Positions 32,710-37,439 of a DNA stretch of 37,439 bases are shown here, piece after piece. The notes under the pieces are model-generated. The model was not told where the DNA came from. It did no database searches and saw nothing but the letters and a program-made list of their open reading frames with translations. Source of the stretch: Phycisphaerae bacterium (lineage in GTDB: Bacteria > Planctomycetota > Phycisphaerae > Sedimentisphaerales > Anaerobacaceae); contig JAPLMX010000076.1 of NCBI GenBank assembly GCA_026386805.1, forward strand, positions 1-37,439, in the 5' to 3' direction. Numbering within the stretch: the stretch's first letter is position 1; the number at the start of each line of letters is the position of its first letter. The position numbers and the translations under genes are program-made.

Positions 32710-32982
32710 CCGCCACGGACGAGCCCCATTTTCGCTCGCCGGCGTGCAGGATTCGGCGCAAACCCCGTATTCCTATGTGGGCGGAGTCGGTACGCCGGGT
32801 TCCCGGCCGGCGGGCCATCAGGCCCTGATCGAGAGTCAAATTGATGGAACGGCTGTTCCACATGCGCCCATAAAACAGTTGCATTGCCGGACGAATTCTG
32901 GCAGCATGAAGAGGTTTGGAATCCGGCGTGCGACAGTGAGACTGCCGCGCTGCGATGGCAGTGACATTAAGGGGAGTCATCT
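32710..32982. other. Intergenic region upstream of the aldo/keto reductase
   Basis: No gene or repeat is evident in these 273 bases. It should contain the promoter of the 32983 gene. The only clear signal is the ribosome site AAGGGGAG at its right end. Confidence 0.45.
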
Positions 32983-33897
32983 ATGCATACGAGAGTGATT
33001 ACACGACGAGAGTTCATCGAACGGACCGCCGCGATGGCCGGCGGGGTGCTCCTGTCACCGCTGGTCGGCCGTGCGGCCGCCAAGAAGACCGCGGTCGATC
33101 AGGTCCCGCTGGGCAAAACGGGCCTCAAGCTCAGCCGGCTCGGCATGGGCTGCGGCACGAGCTCGGGCCGGGTCCAGCAGCAGTTGGGCCAGGAGGGCTT
33201 CAACCACTTGGTCCGCTACGCCTACGACCAGGGCATCACTTACTTTGACATCGCCCGCTCCTACCAGACGCACAAGATGCTCGGGGAGGCCATTAAGGGC
33301 CTGCCGCGGGAGAAGCTGTTCATCCAGACCAAGATGGGCGGCACGCCCAACAATCCCCTGGAGGAGATCGACCAGTACCGCAAGACCTACGGCGTCGATT
33401 ACATCGACAGCCTGCTCGTCCATTGCACGATCACGCCGGACTGGGACGGGGCCGACCAGCGCAAACGCGTCATGGACGCCATGCAGGAGGCCAAGGACAA
33501 GAAATGGATCCGGGCTCACGGAGTCTCCTGCCACAGCCTGCCTGCCCTGACACGGGCGGCTGAACTGGACTGGGTCGACGTCAACCTGGTACGCGTCAAT
33601 CCGCAGGGCGCGCTCATGGATACGGCGGATACAAAGTCCTGGAACGCCGAGAGCAATGCCGCGCACGTGGGGCCCGTCATGGAGCAGGTCAAGCGGATGC
33701 ACGAGAAGGGCCACGGCATCATCGGCATGAAGATCATCGGCGAGGGCCGCTTCACCAAGCCCGAAGATCGCGAGAAGTCGATCCGGTTCGCCATGCAGTG
33801 CGGCCTGCTCAATAGCGTCACCATCGGCTTCAAGAGCACGGACGAGATCGACGAGGCCATCAAACGGATCAATAGCGCCTTAGCCGACGTGGCGTGA
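32983..33897 (+). CDS. Tat-exported aldo/keto reductase
   Basis: The N-terminus carries a twin-arginine signal (TRREFIERTAAMAGGVLLSP, then Ala-rich to about residue 32), so the 304-residue NADPH-dependent reductase should be folded in the cytosol and exported. The barrel starts VPLGKTGLKLSRLGMGCGTS and has the catalytic set: Asp and Tyr in FDIARSYQTHKML, Lys in IQTKMGG, and His in DSLLVHC. LNSVTIGFKSTDEIDEAIKR closes the fold. Secreted aldo/keto reductases are common in planctomycetes; the substrate is unknown. AAGGGGAG precedes ATG by 6 bases. The O-methyltransferase follows 64 bases downstream on the same strand. Confidence 0.9.
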   Translation: MHTRVITRREFIERTAAMAGGVLLSPLVGRAAAKKTAVDQVPLGKTGLKLSRLGMGCGTSSGRVQQQLGQEGFNHLVRYAYDQGITYFDIARSYQTHKMLGEAIKGLPREKLFIQTKMGGTPNNPLEEIDQYRKTYGVDYIDSLLVHCTITPDWDGADQRKRVMDAMQEAKDKKWIRAHGVSCHSLPALTRAAELDWVDVNLVRVNPQGALMDTADTKSWNAESNAAHVGPVMEQVKRMHEKGHGIIGMKIIGEGRFTKPEDREKSIRFAMQCGLLNSVTIGFKSTDEIDEAIKRINSALADVA

Positions 33898-33910
33898 CGC
33901 ACGTCTTCCT

Positions 33911-33945
33911 GCAATCGTAAATCAAAAATAGTAAATGGTAAATCG
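33911..33945 (+). repeat. AT-rich dispersed repeat before the O-methyltransferase
   Basis: GCAATCGTAAATCAAAAATA is followed by GTAAATGGTAAATCG; related to the tracts at 5022 and 16110. Confidence 0.45.
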
Positions 33946-33961
33946 ACACGAGGAGTCTCTA

Positions 33962-34609
33962 ATGAAACGCAATCACCTGACGGCCGCCGCACTGTGCATT
34001 TCCGTACTCGCCTTCGCGGGCTTGATCGTCTATGCCGGGGAGTCGAACAAAGTGAGTCCCGAATTCCGCAAGCAGTTCATCGATAGCTTCAAGAGAACAG
34101 GCCTCAGCACGACCCCGGAGGACGCGATGATGCTCCGCATCCTCGTGGAGAGTTCCGGCGCCAAGCGCGGCGTGGAGGTCGGTACGGCCGCCGGGTTCGG
34201 CGCGATGAACATGGGGATTGCCTTCGAGCGGACCGGCGGCCACCTCTGGACGCACGACATCAACCCGGCTGCCGTCAAGGAATCGCAGGAGAATCTCAAG
34301 AAAGTCGGGCTTGAGAACGTGGTCACTTGCGTGGAAGGCGACGCGCTCAAGACGCTCGGAAATGTGGAAGGTCCCATCGACTTCGTCTTCATCGACGCCC
34401 TCAAGAAGGACTACTTCAAATACTTCAAGATTCTGGAGCCCAAGCTCAAGGTGGGCGCCGTCGTCGTCGCCGACAACGCCATCGTGTCCGCCCGGGACAT
34501 GAAAGACTATCTCGACTTCGTCCAGAACAGCCCTAACTACGACACCGTAATCATCCGGTGTTCGTTGGAGAAGAAAGACGGCATGTCCGTCAGCTATAAG
34601 ATCAAATAG
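33962..34609 (+). CDS. O-methyltransferase with signal peptide
   Basis: This 215-residue class I SAM-dependent methyltransferase is of the COMT/family 3 type: VEVGTAAGFGAMNMGIAFER (motif I), LWTHDINPAAVKESQENLKK (motif II), CVEGDALKTLGNVEGPIDFV and FIDALKKDYFKYF (metal-binding Asp region). It is unusual because residues 1-29 form a hydrophobic signal (LTAAALCISVLAFAGLIVYA), which predicts export or membrane anchoring. SAM is not normally in the periplasm. Either the anchor faces the cytosol, or the protein no longer methylates. ATG 33962 with GAGGAG 7 bases upstream was chosen; a longer start at 33935 exists. The pair with the exported reductase may be an operon. Confidence 0.85.
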   Translation: MKRNHLTAAALCISVLAFAGLIVYAGESNKVSPEFRKQFIDSFKRTGLSTTPEDAMMLRILVESSGAKRGVEVGTAAGFGAMNMGIAFERTGGHLWTHDINPAAVKESQENLKKVGLENVVTCVEGDALKTLGNVEGPIDFVFIDALKKDYFKYFKILEPKLKVGAVVVADNAIVSARDMKDYLDFVQNSPNYDTVIIRCSLEKKDGMSVSYKIK

Positions 34610-34616
34610 CTTGACT

Positions 34617-34817
34617 ATGGGCGACTCCTCGGTCGGCATCATCGGCCGGCTCTTCGACAAAGGCGAGCCGGTGCAGGCGGTCGCCGAGATGAACATCGCC
34701 GGCAACCACCTGGAGTTCTGGAAGAAGATAAACGAGGTCGCTAATGACCCCTGGCCCTACTCCTCCCTGCGAACGCCCAGCTTGGTCTTCACCGACGTGG
34801 TCGTCTCAGGCGTATGA
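34617..34817 (+). CDS. Short hypothetical ORF, possible gene remnant
   Basis: A 66-residue frame starts 7 bases after the O-methyltransferase stops. Its sequence looks protein-like (VQAVAEMNIAGNHLEFWKKI, then PYSSLRTPSLVFTDVVVSG), but no family is recognised and the ribosome site is absent. It could be the C-terminal remnant of a gene lost by rearrangement at the edge of the small-gene cluster. Confidence 0.3.
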   Translation: MGDSSVGIIGRLFDKGEPVQAVAEMNIAGNHLEFWKKINEVANDPWPYSSLRTPSLVFTDVVVSGV

Positions 34818-34840
34818 TGTCGCGCGGCCGCAGCGCGTCC

Positions 34841-34903
34841 TGTCAACAATCTGCCGAGTAGCGGCGGTCGAAAACCATCCGTTGCTACATCAGCTTGTTA
34901 GGC
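34841..34903. other. attC-like imperfect hairpin
   Basis: The minus strand reads GCCTAAC (fits RYYYAAC) overlapping the stop of the 34898 gene. AAGCTG follows, then an imperfect stem (GTAGC/GCTAC, CGG/CCG, 11-base loop), then CAGATTGTTGAC. This resembles a short integron recombination site, but the second core (GTTGAC) is degenerate and no integrase is in the window. Confidence 0.35.
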
Positions 34904-35521
34904 GGTAGCCTCCAGGAGCCACGGGGGGATCGGCCCCGGTTTTCGGATCTCTACATGCGCATGGTACGCCTCCTGATCTGGCCCCCAATCGAAGTAGATA
35001 CCCGCATCGTCCTGCTCCAACTCCTTCGCCTGTGATTCCGAGATGGACAATGCGACCAGCGCAAGCTGGCGAGGTCCACGATCAGCGACGCGTTTGGCGA
35101 ACACTCGCACGGTGTATTGGCCGGGCAGCAGCCGAAAATCCGCGCCGTCCTCGGGCAGGAGAAAGTGATGGTTGCAGGCGACGCCATCGGCGCCGACATG
35201 GAGTCCGCTTCGGCGCGCCAGGCGGTCGTCGCCGTAAACCCAGATAGAGAAGTTCTGCCTGGACTCCGCTCGCTGGAGGTTGACGTGCATAGATTCAATA
35301 GTCTGTCCGCGCCGCGATGTGCTGTAGAGGAGCGTTCGGAGGAACACCTTGAGGCGAGGCTTTTCATCATCCCTCCGACCGCCATCGGGGCCAAAGAACA
35401 CGACCGTGGGCTGCGTCATTCGCAAATCGCCAGTCTGCAAGAGGGTCAGCCATGCGGTGACCGACGACACGACGAGGGCAAAGCCTGAGATTCCGATCGC
35501 GACCCATTCAGTCATGGCCAT
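34898..35521 (-). CDS. Membrane-anchored hypothetical protein
   Basis: This 207-residue protein has one N-terminal membrane helix (MAMTEWVAIGISGFALVVSS), then GDLRMTQPTVVFFGPDGG and a predicted beta-rich domain (FLRTLLYSTSRRGQTIESMH, FRLLPGQYTVRVFAKR). No family is recognised. The ATG at 35521 has a good ribosome site (AAGGAGA, 6 bases upstream). The stop lies in the attC-like hairpin. The same 15-base motif GATTGTTGAC(A/C)GGAC, one mismatch, occurs at both ends of the gene (34838-34850 and 35543-35557), so it looks like a cassette. It may sense or bind something at the membrane surface; its role is unknown. Confidence 0.65.
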   Translation of the reverse strand: MAMTEWVAIGISGFALVVSSVTAWLTLLQTGDLRMTQPTVVFFGPDGGRRDDEKPRLKVFLRTLLYSTSRRGQTIESMHVNLQRAESRQNFSIWVYGDDRLARRSGLHVGADGVACNHHFLLPEDGADFRLLPGQYTVRVFAKRVADRGPRQLALVALSISESQAKELEQDDAGIYFDWGPDQEAYHAHVEIRKPGPIPPWLLEATA

Positions 35522-35553
35522 GTTCTCTCCTTGGCATGCGCCCTTTTGTCCGG

Positions 35554-35835
35554 TCAACAATCATCAGACTGATCCGCATAAGGTGCGGAGTCTTGGTTTC
35601 CTGCCTGTATAACATGCCAGCATGCCTCAATCGTATCTGTTGATAAGTCAGCGCCACAATCCCATTCGACGAAGTATCCACCGTTGGAGACTTTCATAAA
35701 CTCGCTGGGGTCGCGCAGGGCTTCAAATGCCTCATATTCCAGATAGGGACTAACCTCAAAACTGCCAACACGACCGTCGTCCGCGACGATGGACAAGACC
35801 CAATTCGGTTGTGGACGGAGTTCTACAATTCTCAT
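35554..35835 (-). CDS. DUF2442 family protein
   Basis: This 93-residue protein fits DUF2442: LRPQPNWVLSIVADDGRVGS, then FEVSPYLEYEAFEALRDPSE, FMKVSNGGYFVEWDCGADLS and the conserved TDTIEACW. Members often pair with DUF4160 proteins in putative toxin-antitoxin modules, but no DUF4160 gene is here; its upstream neighbour is the ParE remnant instead. The ATG at 35835 has AAAGGG about 9 bases upstream. The last codons (after IQAGNQDSAP) form a small hairpin, TCCGCA/TGCGGA. Confidence 0.8.
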   Translation of the reverse strand: MRIVELRPQPNWVLSIVADDGRVGSFEVSPYLEYEAFEALRDPSEFMKVSNGGYFVEWDCGADLSTDTIEACWHVIQAGNQDSAPYADQSDDC

Positions 35836-35884
35836 TGGTCAAGCCCTTTAATCGGAAACGGCACCTTGAGCAGAGCCGACGCAT

Positions 35885-35950
35885 CTATCCGAGGCGATGT
35901 TTCCAGTAGCCGGGATCACGGCGCAGGTGCATCACCGCAAGGTAGTTCAT
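35885..35950 (-). pseudogene. ParE/RelE-type toxin remnant (21 codons)
   Basis: Starting with ATG at 35950 and overlapping the antitoxin stop (ATGA), the frame reads MNYLAVMHLRRDPGYWKHRL and Gly, then TAG. The 'YLAVMHLRRDPGYWKHR' part matches the C-terminal strand of ParE-like toxins (VLAVAHxRRxPGYWxxR). The 70-80 residues that should precede it are gone, so an internal deletion joined the start codon to the tail. The toxin is almost certainly inactive. Confidence 0.7.
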
Positions 35951-36171
35951 GCTTCAAATCGCTTCCAGACCTTGGCGAAGACTTCCTCTCCTGGAATCGG
36001 CTTGACCTCACCGGAGCGCAATTCGGCGAGGCGACGTTGAGCTACCTGCGCCCATCGACGGTCAATTTCGGGCTCCGGGGCGTTCAGGCTGCGGAGAACC
36101 GAGTCTGCCACGATGGCTCGTTCCTCCACCGGCAGCGAAACCACCGCTTCGATGAGTTCCTTCATAGTCAC
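35947..36171 (-). CDS. Addiction-module antitoxin (TIGR02574-like)
   Basis: This 74-residue helical protein has the pattern of the 'putative addiction module component' family: MKELIEAVVSLPVEERAIVA, DSVLRSLNAPEPEIDRRWAQ, then VAQRRLAELRSGEVKPIPGE ending VFAKVWKRFEA. Such proteins neutralise ParE-like toxins encoded just downstream. Here the downstream toxin is truncated, so this is an orphan. The GTG at 36171 has a strong ribosome site (AAAGGAGGTG); an ATG at 36165 is an alternative. An intact antitoxin could still protect against a toxin on another replicon. Confidence 0.8.
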   Translation of the reverse strand: MTMKELIEAVVSLPVEERAIVADSVLRSLNAPEPEIDRRWAQVAQRRLAELRSGEVKPIPGEEVFAKVWKRFEA

Positions 36172-36254
36172 TGGGTAACACCTCCTTTCTTATGATGATA
36201 GCCCGGAGTTGGGGGCGAGTCAAGAGAGCTATTGTGAAAACTCGCGTCGCAAGG

Positions 36255-37439
36255 TCAGGTCCAGGGCACGTTTTGGAGAACTCGCGTCTTCTCGGCGAGG
36301 TTGAAGATCTGCCGGGCGTTGTTGTGCATGATCGGGTCGATCAAGTCCATGGCGTCGGCGAGGCTCAGCCAGCCTTCTTCGACCAGCTCGCTCAGGGCCA
36401 GGGCGATCCCTCGACGGGCGATCACCGCGTGGCCGAGGACAGGCTCCACCGGAATGTAGTCGCCGCCGAAGGTTAGGATTTTGTTGGCCGGGGCGGTGAC
36501 GAGGAACTTCTTGAGGAAGTCCTTAGCCGCCACGGGGTTGATGATCCAAGACCAGCACATGTCGATGTAGGCATTCGTGTATTGCTTGGCTACCGCGAGC
36601 AACTCTTCGTAGTACGGGTAGCAGATGTGCATGAAGACGAACCGGGTCTCCGGGGCCTTGCGGCACAGGTTCGCAGCCGAGCCGGCGTTGTGGCTGAGCC
36701 GGTCGAGCGGCATGCTGTTCTGGCCCGCGTAGTAGCCGGTGTGCAGCTTGACGGGCAGCTTGTGCTCGGTCGCCTTCTTGACAGCGTACCAGAACAGGTG
36801 GTCCTCCAGGGCCTTTCGCTCTTCGCCCGTCAACGACTCGTTCGCCAATCGTTTCTTGAAGATGACTTCCGCCTTCTCAGCGGGGACCTGCTCGTAGTCG
36901 ATGTCTCGGCTGTAGGCGTTCTGCGATTTGACCGCGACGGCGTACCGGCCGTACTTATCGAACCACCAGTCGATGACGCGATGCCAATCGGCCAGCGAAG
37001 TCACGTCGATGCCGGTCGGCTTGCCGAAGCCGTTGAGGTCCGGCCAGGCAAACATCCCGACGATACTGAGGTCCTGCATCAGCAGCGTGGGCATGTCCGA
37101 CTCGCCGAACGGCCGGCCGAGGTAGTTCACCTGGCATGACTCGATCTTCGCCTGATCGCAGAGGACGCGTCGGTAGAAGCCCGCCCGCCGAGTCTCCTCG
37201 TACGCCGCCTGCACCTTCTTGACCGTGCCGGCAGACAACTCGTCCACGCCGTAAAGCTGCTGCATGGCAATTCGCACCGCCTGCCCGTAGCCGGTGTTCT
37301 TCACAGCCGCCCAATACGGCTCCAGAAATCGCCACTTGTCCACGGGATCGGTGTCACGCGAGAAGAATGTGTCGTATGCGGTCTTGGGCATCCCCGCCAC
37401 GAGAAGATCGGAGTTGAGGTAATGGCTCAGCAGCAGGCT
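36255..37439 (-). CDS. Amidohydrolase-family protein (partial at right edge)
   Basis: The reading frame is open to the right edge, so the N-terminus is outside the window. Internal GTG/ATG codons near 37400 are not the start. The 394 visible residues fit the amidohydrolase_2 / TIM-barrel metal hydrolase superfamily: HYLNSDLLVAGMP, then LEPYWAAVKNTGYGQAVRIA, KLPVKLHTGYYAGQNSMPLD (metal His), RFVFMHICYPYYEELLAVAK (His), ILTFGGDYIPVEPVLGHAVI (catalytic Asp) and ADAMDLIDPIMHNNARQIFN near the C-terminus. It resembles uncharacterised planctomycete members with glucuronate-isomerase-like features. It probably acts on a sugar acid or cyclic substrate; the exact reaction is unknown. Confidence 0.88.
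   Translation of the reverse strand, partial: SLLLSHYLNSDLLVAGMPKTAYDTFFSRDTDPVDKWRFLEPYWAAVKNTGYGQAVRIAMQQLYGVDELSAGTVKKVQAAYEETRRAGFYRRVLCDQAKIESCQVNYLGRPFGESDMPTLLMQDLSIVGMFAWPDLNGFGKPTGIDVTSLADWHRVIDWWFDKYGRYAVAVKSQNAYSRDIDYEQVPAEKAEVIFKKRLANESLTGEERKALEDHLFWYAVKKATEHKLPVKLHTGYYAGQNSMPLDRLSHNAGSAANLCRKAPETRFVFMHICYPYYEELLAVAKQYTNAYIDMCWSWIINPVAAKDFLKKFLVTAPANKILTFGGDYIPVEPVLGHAVIARRGIALALSELVEEGWLSLADAMDLIDPIMHNNARQIFNLAEKTRVLQNVPWT

Overview
The window is GC-rich DNA from a Gram-negative bacterium. It is most likely an uncultured Planctomycetota lineage of the Phycisphaerae/Sedimentisphaerales type. That placement is inference from three things: a secreted GLUG-repeat protein with a beta-sandwich tail, a 'KSTGPRT...NAVKHGL' conserved hypothetical protein, and many short dispersed palindromic repeats. 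No rRNA, tRNA, CRISPR array or integrase gene was seen.

Positions 1-394 hold the end of a palindromic mobile element that cuts off a secreted C-type-lectin-like gene. Positions 716-12617 (+) are a dense LPS inner-core operon: lpxK, hldE, gmhA, gmhB (with a membrane tail), waaF, a divergent GT9-like protein, a radical SAM protein, waaG, waaP and a GT2. Together they make ADP-L-glycero-D-manno-heptose, phosphorylate lipid A, add heptose and hexose to the core, and phosphorylate the core. A facing minus-strand group (15117-12640) holds a second WaaP-like kinase, a CmcI-type methyltransferase, a 58-residue small protein and a class I methyltransferase, probably for further core decoration. PlsY (phospholipid synthesis) follows.

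Positions 16266-23140 are accessory: a secreted protein made of four ~100-residue repeats, a PemK/MazF toxin-antitoxin pair, a ~1000-residue GLUG protein split by a one-base frameshift in a G8 run, about 800 bp of repeat debris, and the KSTGPRT protein. Positions 23141-32709 hold a URO-D-like protein, a three-gene operon (membrane-fusion protein, RND pump, HAD-IIA phosphatase) behind a promoter with two palindromic operator candidates, glucan phosphorylase, and an FHA protein. Positions 32983-36171 hold a Tat-exported aldo/keto reductase, an exported O-methyltransferase, and a cluster of small genes with an attC-like hairpin, a DUF2442 gene, and an antitoxin whose ParE-type toxin is reduced to 21 codons. 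An amidohydrolase runs off the right edge.

The most unusual theme is repeat DNA inside LPS genes. lpxK and gmhB both carry the same palindromic repeat read in the same frame. waaP carries a heptanucleotide tandem repeat in a loop next to its catalytic motif. The candidate regulatory sites, the attC-like hairpin and the frameshift are directly visible; their functions are inference.
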